Positions 1-5,562 of a DNA stretch of 8,943 nt are shown here, piece by piece. The stretch comes from 38-11 sp927435965. Lineage in GTDB: Bacteria > Bacillota > Clostridia > Tissierellales > Dethiosulfatibacteraceae. Within the stretch, counting starts at the first letter, position 1. Every line of letters begins with the position of its first letter. The notes beneath the pieces are model-generated. The model ran no database searches and was not told where the DNA came from. It worked only from the letters and a program-made list of their open reading frames with translations. Where the stretch lies: NCBI GenBank assembly GCA_927435965.1, contig CAKMKB010000049.1, forward strand, positions 1 to 8,943. The letters run 5' to 3'. The position numbers and the translations under genes are program-made.

Positions 1-95
1 TTTTGTCGTGATTAACATTATAACAGAGTCCCTTTCATTTTTTATTCTTTTTTGTCACATATGTATTGTACACTTACACAAAGATGATTTTGATA

Positions 96-124
96 TTCCT
101 GGATGTATCTTTTCATGCTATAAT
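96..124 (+). promoter_or_regulatory. Candidate extended -10 promoter for the EamA transporter gene
   Basis: A perfect TATAAT lies at 119-124, preceded by TGC at 116-118, which makes an extended -10 element. The -35 position at 17-bp spacing (96-101) is poor, as is common with extended -10 promoters. Transcription would start near 131, leaving a short leader that carries the GAGGG ribosome binding site at 149-153. Nothing else is recognisable in 1-158, which is AT-rich intergenic DNA. Assigned by consensus only. Confidence 0.5.
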
Positions 125-158
125 GAATTTTGCTAATCTAAACTAAGCGAGGGAAAAA

Positions 159-1061
159 ATGGGATTCATTCAGAATTATATCGGAGAGATAGCCGCCCTT
201 ACCACTGCATTATGCTGGGCAATAACATCCACTGCTTTCGAAGACAGCGCTAAAAAAATTGGTTCAATGAATTTAAACTTAATTCGCTTATTGTTTGGTA
301 TGTTTTTTTTGTCTATTTTTACATTTTTTACTCGTGGTCAATGGTTCCCAACAGATGCAACACCATCGGGTTGGTCCTGGCTTTTATTGTCTGGTCTCAT
401 GGGTGTGGTTATAGGAGATCTACTTTTATTTGAAGCCTTTATACGCATTGGCTCAAGGTTATCCATGCTGATTTTTGCCAGCGTCCCTCCTCTCAGTGGG
501 ATTATGGCTCTAATATTTCTCAATGAAAAAATGACCCTGATTCAGGTCATTGGTATGATTGTAACTATAGCGGGAATCGCTTCAGTAATACTTGTTGCTG
601 ACAAAGATAGCAAAAAGTTAAATTTCTCACGCCCAGTGTTAGGGTTTTTATTGGCTTTCGGGGGTGCATTCGGCCAATCAGCAGGATATATCATCGGTAA
701 GTTTGGCATGGCTGACTATGATCCCTTCTCTGCAACACAGATTCGGTTAATTGCTGGTATAGTTGGTTTTTTAGTAATCTTCACTATACGAGGACAGTGG
801 CCTAGGTTTTTTCAGTCAGTCAAGCGTAAAGACGCATTGGCATCATTAACCATTGGTTCATTCTTCGGTCCATTTCTTGGCATCTCGTTGTCGCTTATAG
901 CAGTGCAAAAAATTAATCCGGGCGTAGCCTCCACCTTGTCGTCTATAACCCCTATACTTTTAATCCCCTATGCTTTTTTCATAAAAAAAGAGCAAGTAAC
1001 TGGAAAAGAAATAATTGGAACCATCATAGCATTGATAGGTGTCGGAATTATGTTCATGTAA
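159..1061 (+). CDS. EamA/DMT-superfamily permease, 10 membrane segments
   Basis: An inner-membrane transporter of the drug/metabolite transporter (DMT) superfamily, EamA type; its substrate cannot be told from sequence. The 300 residues show the family's internal duplication. The first EamA repeat covers roughly residues 8-146, beginning IAALTTALCWAITS with the conserved NLIRLLFG segment. The second covers roughly 158-298, with QIRLIAGIVGFL and ending IGTIIALIGVGIMF. Each repeat holds about five hydrophobic helices. Length is normal for the family (about 280-310). The start is supported by GAGGG at 149-153 just upstream of the ATG and by an extended -10 promoter. The gene stands alone and converges on the SEC-C gene with only 9 bp between stop codons and no visible terminator hairpin. 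Family assignment is firm; a role in metabolite export is the usual inference for the family. Confidence 0.9.
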   Translation: MGFIQNYIGEIAALTTALCWAITSTAFEDSAKKIGSMNLNLIRLLFGMFFLSIFTFFTRGQWFPTDATPSGWSWLLLSGLMGVVIGDLLLFEAFIRIGSRLSMLIFASVPPLSGIMALIFLNEKMTLIQVIGMIVTIAGIASVILVADKDSKKLNFSRPVLGFLLAFGGAFGQSAGYIIGKFGMADYDPFSATQIRLIAGIVGFLVIFTIRGQWPRFFQSVKRKDALASLTIGSFFGPFLGISLSLIAVQKINPGVASTLSSITPILLIPYAFFIKKEQVTGKEIIGTIIALIGVGIMFM

Positions 1062-1070
1062 ATTACCCGG

Positions 1071-1571
1071 TTATTGATCCAGGCAGCATTTCTTGTATTT
1101 TTTTCCACTACCACATGGACAGGGATCATTGCGACCAATCTTGGCCTCTTTAACAATCGTTCTAGTCTTATCATATTCCTTTTTTATACCTTTTCGTTGC
1201 TCTGATGTTAACACATCGTTCCATTGAGGCAATCCAAACAGCCAATCAGCTTTAGCAGCCAGCATGTTATAATATAGCTTTTCAAAATCAACCGCAAGCT
1301 CAACTTCGCTATCTTCTGTCAGTGTTTCCAGGTCTAATTCCTGAATAAGGCTTGTATTGATGCCATCCATAAATCCTGTGAATACAATTGGTGCCATGTT
1401 GAATTCAGCTGCCAACGATGATAAAGTTCCTTTAATAACGACTGATGGATCAGAAATAATTTTTTCATATATGGCTTGCTCTTTTGGCATGTACTCGCCC
1501 CAGAATTTTTCTGTTTCCTCCTGGGTTCGCTCTTTGCCTGATAAATCTTGCCATTGCTCATATAAAGACAT
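1071..1571 (-). CDS. SEC-C motif protein of unknown function
   Basis: A 166-residue soluble protein whose last 22 residues form a SEC-C zinc-binding motif: IGRNDPCPCGSGKKYKKCC with cysteines at 151, 153, 162 and 163. This motif is known from the SecA C-terminus, where it binds zinc and SecB or ribosomes, and from many small stand-alone proteins. The N-terminal 140 residues are acidic and helical-looking and match nothing I can name. It is not SecA: there is no ATPase region. The start is supported by AGAGGAAG about 9 nt upstream on the minus strand. It lies 44 bp behind the antiporter stop, on the same strand, so it is probably the last gene of the PII-like/antiporter operon. A TATAAT (minus strand, plus coordinates 1609-1614) could also give it its own promoter, but no good -35 is present. 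Confidence 0.8.
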   Translation of the reverse strand: MSLYEQWQDLSGKERTQEETEKFWGEYMPKEQAIYEKIISDPSVVIKGTLSSLAAEFNMAPIVFTGFMDGINTSLIQELDLETLTEDSEVELAVDFEKLYYNMLAAKADWLFGLPQWNDVLTSEQRKGIKKEYDKTRTIVKEAKIGRNDPCPCGSGKKYKKCCLDQ

Positions 1572-1615
1572 ATAGACTTCCTCTCTTGTTTTTTATTATT
1601 TTTTTAATATTATAT

Positions 1616-2776
1616 TCATGCAACCTCGGTATCACATAATGCCTTGCGAACCAATATCGGTCCTATTAACTCAAATACAACAACAGCCGCTAAAACCACT
1701 GGCATGACTGTATCCGGTTCAAAGATTGTTTTCTGTTCAGCAATAATCGCTAATCCAATTGCTACACCAGCCTGAGGAGTAAGTGCTCTTCCTAGATTCC
1801 GCTTCCAGCTCACCGGAAATTCGGTGAAAGATGTCCCTATACGACTGCCAATCAATTTCGCTAAGAATCGTGCCGCAATATAAACCAAACCTATTTGTCC
1901 AACAACCGGCAAGACAGACAGATCTAGCTTGGCTCCAGCCAAGGTTAAAAAGACAAGCAAAATAGGATCTTCGACATTCATTAGTGATCTACTGATTCGT
2001 TGAGGTTTTGTCGAAAAATTACTATAGACGACACCTGCTGTTATAGAAGCTAATAACGCGGGAGTTGCCATATGATTCGACAACCCTACAGTGATAAGAA
2101 TCGCACCCAATACGGACACCAATATGCGTCTGTCGCTTGTTGCCTTAGAAGCAGTTATAATCAAGAATATTCCAGCGATTATGCCCTTCAGCAAAGCTAA
2201 ACTTAGGTCTCTCGATGCCATTAGAATAGCTGACGTATTAGCAGTATCAACAGCAGCCAGACTAACCTGCATGAAGCTGATAGATATGGCAAAAACAGTA
2301 ATAGCAAACAAATTATCTAAAGCCACTACAGATAAAAGTAATTTTGAAAAATCACCTTTTGTAGGTGTTTCTCGTATACAAGCAATAATAGCCCCTGGAG
2401 CAGTGGCTATACTGATAACACCTAAAATAAATGCGTATCTAAATGGCACTCCAAAAATATATAAAGCCCCAAAAACAAACAGCAAAGCAAGCAAAGCCTC
2501 AACCAAAAAAACTTTTGCAGCATCCTTGGCTAGTATTCGCATTGTTTTCCAATGTAATTCAGCTCCAATTGACAATGCTATAACACCCAAGGCTAATTCA
2601 TTTATTGGCGCAAGTGCATAAATGACATCAGATCCGACCCATCCTAAAACGGATGGTCCTACTATAACGCCAGCTAGCAGATTGCCTGTTACTGATGGAA
2701 GTTTAATTAGACGTGCTAACTTACCACCTGCAGCACCAGCAAGAAAGATAATACCAATGGCTAAAGATATATTCAT
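1616..2776 (-). CDS. Cation:proton antiporter, CPA2/Na_H_Exchanger family
   Basis: A 386-residue integral membrane protein, hydrophobic throughout, with about 11-13 membrane helices. It has the monovalent cation:proton antiporter fold: an N-terminal segment typical of CPA2 (KLPSVTGNLLAGVIVGPSVLG, about residues 25-45), a TAPGAII stretch at 125-131 corresponding to the unwound TM4 crossover, and the ion-site helix VVALDNLFAI at about 151-159. It lacks the cytosolic TrkA-N/RCK domain found in KefB/KefC, so any regulation must come from another protein. The ATG overlaps the stop of the upstream PII-like gene by 4 nt (ATGA), indicating translational coupling. The ion-site pair reads Asp154-Asn155, whereas well-known members have Asp-Asp, Asn-Asp or Gln-Asp. 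The ion carried (Na+, K+ or other) cannot be read from sequence. Confidence 0.85.
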   Translation of the reverse strand: MNISLAIGIIFLAGAAGGKLARLIKLPSVTGNLLAGVIVGPSVLGWVGSDVIYALAPINELALGVIALSIGAELHWKTMRILAKDAAKVFLVEALLALLFVFGALYIFGVPFRYAFILGVISIATAPGAIIACIRETPTKGDFSKLLLSVVALDNLFAITVFAISISFMQVSLAAVDTANTSAILMASRDLSLALLKGIIAGIFLIITASKATSDRRILVSVLGAILITVGLSNHMATPALLASITAGVVYSNFSTKPQRISRSLMNVEDPILLVFLTLAGAKLDLSVLPVVGQIGLVYIAARFLAKLIGSRIGTSFTEFPVSWKRNLGRALTPQAGVAIGLAIIAEQKTIFEPDTVMPVVLAAVVVFELIGPILVRKALCDTEVA

Positions 2777-3126
2777 CTTTTTGTCTCATCCCCCTTTGTT
2801 TTTGACAGACCCTTGCAGAAATCTATAGGCAATGTCATTACGATTCCAGTATCAGGGCTATCCAAATCCCCTACAACATGCTCTATTGCGTCAATGGCGC
2901 TTTTTAGGTTTTCTTTTGAGTGAATTATTGCAAAGATAGTTTTATTTTGTGTTGGATTATCTCCAAACTCAGCAAACCGTGCAAAAAAAGGAACATAGCT
3001 AGCCATTATATGAGCCATTCCCATGCTATCCATCACTGTAGCTCCTTTGACATCTGCTTTGTAAAATTCATCTAAAATATCTGTCACGTGCTCTGGATTG
3101 TTGATTATCGCAATTAATAAATGCAT
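2773..3126 (-). CDS. PII-like signalling protein, partner of the antiporter
   Basis: A 117-residue protein with the layout of the PII/GlnB superfamily: a beta strand MHLLIAIINN, a helix (PEHVTDILDEF), a second strand leading into a T-loop-like section (KGATVMDSMGMAHI, about 27-40), the strand NKTIFAIIHS, a helix, and a C-terminal GIVMTLPIDFCKGL resembling the closing strand of PII proteins. It lacks the canonical GlnB signature around the uridylylated tyrosine, so it is a divergent PII-like protein, not GlnB/GlnK. I chose the ATG at 3126 because AAGGAG lies 9 nt upstream. A longer start at 3171 falls inside the predicted -10 box and has no RBS. Its stop overlaps the antiporter start by 4 nt. 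The likely role (inference) is a trimeric sensor of a nucleotide or ion that gates or regulates the antiporter. Confidence 0.75.
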   Translation of the reverse strand: MHLLIAIINNPEHVTDILDEFYKADVKGATVMDSMGMAHIMASYVPFFARFAEFGDNPTQNKTIFAIIHSKENLKSAIDAIEHVVGDLDSPDTGIVMTLPIDFCKGLSKTKGDETKR

Positions 3127-3169
3127 AGTCTCAAACTCCTTCAATAATTTTTCCAAAATTCTTCTTGTC

Positions 3170-3198
3170 ATATTATCATCATTTTATTGGGATTTCAA
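3170..3198 (-). promoter_or_regulatory. Candidate sigma-70-type promoter of the PII-like/antiporter operon
   Basis: On the minus strand there is TTGAAA (plus coordinates 3193-3198), a 17-bp spacer, then TAATAT (3170-3175), which keeps the critical -11 A and -7 T. Transcription would begin near 3163, about 37 nt before the PII-like ATG at 3126 and after the rejected upstream ATG at 3171. It lies directly downstream of the terminator of the preceding small gene, as expected for the start of a new transcription unit. Confidence 0.5.
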
Positions 3199-3227
3199 CA
3201 GATATGGGTAAATTAATTAAACAAAAC

Positions 3228-3270
3228 AAAAAAAAGTACCTGCTTTACTCATTATTCGTCGCAGATACTT
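3228..3270 (-). terminator. Intrinsic terminator after the 59-codon gene
   Basis: An inverted repeat of 10 bp (3234-3243 with 3261-3270, one G-U pair) encloses a 17-nt loop. On the minus strand it is followed by a run of U (plus-strand A tract 3228-3235, continuing A-rich to 3219). It begins five bases after the small gene's stop codon. It separates the lipoprotein/small-gene unit from the PII-like operon promoter. Confidence 0.7.
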
Positions 3271-3274
3271 CTCA

Positions 3275-3454
3275 TTATTTAATGTTTGAACCGTAGCTAT
3301 AGAATTCCTTTACTCTCTCCAAATCCCTTTCTACAGTTTTCATGTTGTCAAATCGGTTCGCATGCCGACTATCTCTTTTGTGATCAGCAATCAATCCAAT
3401 GTTCTTGACTTTTACTTTGAATTTTATATTCAACAACGTTATCACCATCGTCAT
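3275..3454 (-). CDS. Small 59-residue protein of unknown function
   Basis: An open frame of 59 codons beginning MTMVITLLNIKFKVKVKN and ending FYSYGSNIK. The ATG at 3454 is preceded by GGAGGG with an 8-nt spacer, as strong a ribosome binding site as any in the window, and the stop is followed at once by an intrinsic terminator. This flanking is the main support that it is a real gene. The first 18 residues are hydrophobic then lysine-rich and look like beta strands. The middle (ADHKRDSRHANRFDN) is highly charged and polar, and the C-terminal part (TVERDLERVKEF) should be helical. There is no signal peptide, cysteine or membrane helix. It lies 57 bp downstream of the lipoprotein gene on the same strand with no terminator between, so the two are probably co-transcribed. 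I recognise no family. Confidence 0.55.
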   Translation of the reverse strand: MTMVITLLNIKFKVKVKNIGLIADHKRDSRHANRFDNMKTVERDLERVKEFYSYGSNIK

Positions 3455-3511
3455 TTCTTTATCCCTCCATCATTTTGTTTAAGTTCATGATTCATCCGTT
3501 TGTCTCGACCT

Positions 3512-3955
3512 TTAATAATTTAGATTAATAGCCACGCTTCCCTGTGCATCTTTACCGACAATTTTAATTTTATAAGTGCCTTTAGTCAGATTTAAGGATA
3601 GTTTGCCTTTGTCATTGCCTTCTGCCAGGGTCACTATTTCATCTTCAGGTGTTACAATAACAGTTTTAAACTGCCCTGAAGTCGCAACTGATTCAAAATC
3701 TATAAGAACTGTTTCATTTTCTGATACATCCAAATCATATAAGGTATATACGCCATAAAACAGTTTAAATGACATATCACAACTCTCTGGCGAACGCTTG
3801 GACTGTCTGAATGTAAATCTATAACTGTCGCTGTCTCTCAATACATAGCGATCGTTTTCAATAGCATTTCTTTGAGCTGCTGTCAAAGTGTTGCATCCTG
3901 TCATTGTACCAATCATTATTACTGCCATAATTATCAAAATACACAATCTTTTCAT
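3512..3955 (-). CDS. Small secreted lipoprotein of unknown function
   Basis: A 147-residue protein with a type II (lipoprotein) signal peptide: positively charged MKR, a hydrophobic stretch to residue 17, and a lipobox-like MTGC with the lipidated cysteine at 21. The lipobox is slightly atypical (Met at -3 instead of Leu). The mature part of about 126 residues is polar and rich in alternating hydrophobic residues, with a C-terminal stretch (LNLTKGTYKIKIVGKDAQG) typical of small extracellular beta-sandwich domains. A second cysteine (in SPESCDMSF) has no partner. AGGAG about 9 nt upstream supports the ATG. It would be anchored on the outer face of the membrane. The downstream 59-codon gene probably shares its transcript. 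I do not recognise a named family. Confidence 0.75.
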   Translation of the reverse strand: MKRLCILIIMAVIMIGTMTGCNTLTAAQRNAIENDRYVLRDSDSYRFTFRQSKRSPESCDMSFKLFYGVYTLYDLDVSENETVLIDFESVATSGQFKTVIVTPEDEIVTLAEGNDKGKLSLNLTKGTYKIKIVGKDAQGSVAINLNY

Positions 3956-4097
3956 CCTATAAAACTCCTCTTCAATACGGCAACCTTATAGTATTCTAAT
4001 TAGTCGAAAATCACCTGTTAAAAGTTCCATAAACATTATAATTTTAAGATAATTCTAATACTTGCTCTTCGTTATCAATTATATAGAATAGAAAAAT

Positions 4098-4146
4098 TAA
4101 AAAAATCATCCAAAGGATGAATTATTCTCCGTCTCTAGGATGATTT
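4098..4146 (-). terminator. Candidate terminator/attenuator with two alternative hairpins
   Basis: On the minus strand, GGATGATTT (plus coordinates 4103-4111) can pair with AAATCATCC (4138-4146, 9 bp, 26-nt loop). It can instead pair, through six bases, with TCATCC (4115-4120, 3-nt loop). Both forms are followed by seven U (plus A tract at about 4099-4105), as in an intrinsic terminator. The lipoprotein gene starts 150 bp further on, so this could be a leader attenuator or an isolated terminator. No convincing minus-strand promoter upstream was found. Confidence 0.35.
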
Positions 4147-4154
4147 GTCTTATC

Positions 4155-4183
4155 TGTTATATGAATATTTTTTGTGATATAAT
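4155..4183 (+). promoter_or_regulatory. Candidate extended -10 promoter for the thioredoxin-like gene
   Basis: TGATATAAT contains a perfect TATAAT at 4178-4183 with the TGn extension at 4175-4177. The -35 region at 17-bp spacing is weak. The predicted start near 4190 gives a leader of about 36 nt containing AAAGGAAG (4207-4213). Confidence 0.55.
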
Positions 4184-4225
4184 GAGTTTCCAGAATATTC
4201 ACACAAAAGGAAGTGAAATAAGAAT

Positions 4226-4549
4226 ATGTTAAAAATTGATGATTCGAATGATTTGGAGAGCTTGATTCAAATGAATGAAATTGTTGTTGTACTTATGAGT
4301 GATATGGGTTGTGGAGTTTGTTTGGCTATCTATCCTGAGCTTGAAGCTATGAGTCAAAGATTCCCTGATGTGATATTTTCATTCGCGGATATGGCCATCA
4401 ATAAAAAGCTGGTTGGTCAACATATGATTTTTGTATATCCAACTATAATAATCTTCGTTCAAGGAAAAGAGACAGTAAGGTTTGAACGCGTGTTCTCAAT
4501 GATAGATGTTGAGTCAACAGTCAATCGCTATACAGAACTACTTCACTAA
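4226..4549 (+). CDS. Thioredoxin-family protein with CGVC active site
   Basis: A 107-residue thioredoxin-fold protein, the usual length for a stand-alone thioredoxin domain. The redox motif C29-G-V-C32 follows the strand VVVLMSDMG. The cis-proline is P72 in VYPT, preceding the strand IIIFVQGKETVRFE. The active site differs from the CGPC of general thioredoxins, so the redox potential and partners are probably different; stand-alone CxxC thioredoxin-like proteins of this size are common in Firmicutes. There is no signal peptide, so it is cytosolic. The start is supported by AAAGGAAG, although the spacer of about 12 nt is long, and by an extended -10 promoter. It stands alone, followed by the hairpin cassette. 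Probably a thiol-disulfide oxidoreductase; the substrate is unknown. Confidence 0.8.
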   Translation: MLKIDDSNDLESLIQMNEIVVVLMSDMGCGVCLAIYPELEAMSQRFPDVIFSFADMAINKKLVGQHMIFVYPTIIIFVQGKETVRFERVFSMIDVESTVNRYTELLH

Positions 4550-4566
4550 TACTTTAATCAACAGGG

Positions 4567-4611
4567 TTCTTGGGTTCAGGTGGCGTTTCAAACGCCATCT
4601 GAACCTTAGAA
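4567..4611 (+). repeat. Long imperfect palindrome (hairpin A of the cassette)
   Basis: The arms 4573-4588 and 4590-4605 are inverted copies with one mismatch that becomes a G-U pair in RNA. Outside them TTCT (4567-4570) pairs with AGAA (4608-4611). It is not followed by a T run, so it does not look like the terminator of the preceding gene. Confidence 0.85.
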
Positions 4612-4630
4612 ACCGTTATCCAGGGACTCC

Positions 4631-4675
4631 ACAGTGCTTATCTCCCACTTATAGAAGTGGGAGTCTTAGCACTGT
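4631..4675 (+). repeat. Two-tier hairpin (hairpin B of the cassette)
   Basis: An 8-bp outer stem and a 9-bp GC-rich inner stem are separated by a small internal loop (TTAT is opposite TCTT), with a four-base ATAG loop. No T run follows. The shape matches subterminal right-end hairpins of IS200/IS605-type elements. Confidence 0.85.
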
Positions 4676-4696
4676 TAGTCATCGGACAAATATTAT

Positions 4697-4725
4697 TATG
4701 ATAATCCAAGTTTTTAGAGTATAAT
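4697..4725 (+). promoter_or_regulatory. Candidate promoter for the PhzF-family gene
   Basis: A perfect TATAAT is at 4720-4725, 25 bp before the PhzF start codon. The -35 at 17-bp spacing (TATGAT, 4697-4702) is weak. The start near 4732 leaves a short leader with AAAGGTAGG (4733-4741) as ribosome binding site. The promoter abuts the right side of the hairpin cassette. Confidence 0.5.
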
Positions 4726-4749
4726 ATTTTAGAAAGGTAGGTTGTTATA

Positions 4750-5532
4750 ATGAACATATATATCGTTGATGCATTTACAGAAAAACCTTACAAGGGTAAT
4801 CCCGCAGCGGTTTGCATTCTGGAATCAGCAAAATCAGATGAATGGATGCAAAATGTTGCTAAAGAAATGAATTTGTCAGAGACCGCTTTTTTACTGGAAA
4901 ATGATGGAGAATTCTCTCTAAGATGGTTCACTCCTGAGGCTGAAGTGGATTTATGTGGTCATGCCACATTGGCAAGCGCTCATATCTTGTTAAGCCAACA
5001 TCTTTTTTTAAATCATAAAATCAGATTTAATACTAAAAGTGGTCTGATCACCGCTGAAAAGATTGGTGATTGGATTCAGATGAATTTTCCATTGGAGATT
5101 GAACATCCTTGTGAGCCACCAACTGAGCTTATAAAGGGTTTAAATGTCGGGTTTAAATATGTCGGTAAAAACAGGCTTGACTATATTGTTGAAGTAGAAA
5201 ATGAAGAGGTGCTAAAAAGCCTAAATCCTGATTTTAATTTACTAAAATCCGTTCAATCAAGAGGAATCATTGTAACTTGCAAATCAAATCGTCCTGATAT
5301 TGATTTTGTATCCCGTTGTTTTTATCCAGCTGTTGGCGTTAATGAAGACCCTGTCACCGGATCAGCCCATTGCTGTCTAGGGCCGTATTGGCAAAAAAAA
5401 TTAGACAAAAGTGAGCTCTTCGCTTATCAGATGTCTAATAGAGGTGGCTTTCTAAAACTTTCGATTCTTGAAAACCGGATACTAATTTCTGGTCAGGCTG
5501 TAACGACATTAATTGGCAAGTTAAATCTGTAA
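4750..5532 (+). CDS. PhzF-family epimerase/isomerase
   Basis: A 260-residue protein of the PhzF/diaminopimelate-epimerase-fold family, with two similar barrel-like halves. The family hallmarks are all present: the start MNIYIVDAFTEKPYKGNPAAV; LSETAFLL with the catalytic glutamate at E44; RWFTPEAEVDLCGHA with G70-H71; and in the second half CFYPAVGVNEDPVTGSAH with D200 and the GSAH loop at 204-207. Length is usual for the shorter PhzF proteins. PhzF itself isomerises trans-2,3-dihydro-3-hydroxyanthranilate in phenazine synthesis. No phenazine genes are nearby, so this is one of the many orphan homologues whose substrate is unknown. AAAGGTAGG supports the start. The gene is monocistronic with its own promoter and terminator. 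Confidence 0.9.
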   Translation: MNIYIVDAFTEKPYKGNPAAVCILESAKSDEWMQNVAKEMNLSETAFLLENDGEFSLRWFTPEAEVDLCGHATLASAHILLSQHLFLNHKIRFNTKSGLITAEKIGDWIQMNFPLEIEHPCEPPTELIKGLNVGFKYVGKNRLDYIVEVENEEVLKSLNPDFNLLKSVQSRGIIVTCKSNRPDIDFVSRCFYPAVGVNEDPVTGSAHCCLGPYWQKKLDKSELFAYQMSNRGGFLKLSILENRILISGQAVTTLIGKLNL

Positions 5533-5540
5533 GGAACATT

Positions 5541-5562
5541 GGGAGCATATAGCTCCTTTTTT
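5541..5562 (+). terminator. Intrinsic terminator of the PhzF-family gene
   Basis: GGAGC (5542-5546) and GCTCC (5552-5556) form a 5-bp GC-rich stem with a five-base loop, followed by six T at 5557-5562. It begins 9 bp after the stop codon. The T run reaches into the stop codon of the converging tag gene. No U run exists in the minus direction, so it appears to act one way. Confidence 0.75.

Larger units (their letters stand above)
4558..4690 (+). mobile_element. IS200/IS605-like non-autonomous remnant or omega-RNA-like hairpin cassette
   Basis: A non-coding cassette of two large hairpins starts just after the thioredoxin-like stop. The first is an imperfect palindrome over 4565-4614, with a core of 16 bp on each side of C4589 (one G-U pair) and further pairing outside it. 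The second has an outer stem ACAGTGCT/AGCACTGT (4631-4638, 4668-4675) and an inner 9-bp stem CTCCCACTT/AAGTGGGAG (4642-4650, 4655-4663) with an ATAG loop. GACTCC at 4625-4630 could also pair with GGAGTC at 4660-4665 as a pseudoknot. Hairpins of this kind occur at IS200/IS605 ends and in TnpB omega-RNAs. TTTAA at 4553-4557 would fit a target-adjacent motif. No tnpA or tnpB is present. The boundaries are estimates and the family is recognised from memory, not by search. Confidence 0.45.

Noticed and set aside
17..45. Minus-strand TATAAT (plus 17-22) as a promoter for a gene left of the window
   Set aside because: The -35 position is poor and no coding sequence is visible before the window edge, so it cannot be supported.
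1334..1561. 75-codon minus-strand open frame inside the SEC-C gene
   Set aside because: It is a shifted frame of the SEC-C gene with no RBS or family features.
2091..2621. 176-codon open frame on the plus strand
   Set aside because: It is antisense to the antiporter gene, has no RBS, and its composition is that expected opposite a hydrophobic membrane protein.
2773..3171. Longer 132-residue version of the PII-like protein
   Set aside because: The ATG at 3171 has no RBS and lies in the predicted -10 box; the ATG at 3126 has AAGGAG and matches the normal PII-type N-terminal strand.
4567..4611. Long palindrome considered as a terminator of the thioredoxin-like gene
   Set aside because: There is no T run on either side, and the stem is far longer than a normal intrinsic terminator. 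It also pairs with a second cassette hairpin in a mobile-element-like layout.
4506..4724. 72-codon plus-strand open frame across the hairpin cassette
   Set aside because: It begins inside the thioredoxin-like gene in another frame and runs through two palindromes. There is no RBS and no recognisable protein.
4750..5532. PhzF homologue as evidence for a phenazine cluster
   Set aside because: No other phenazine gene is present and the gene is monocistronic. PhzF-family proteins are widespread orphans.
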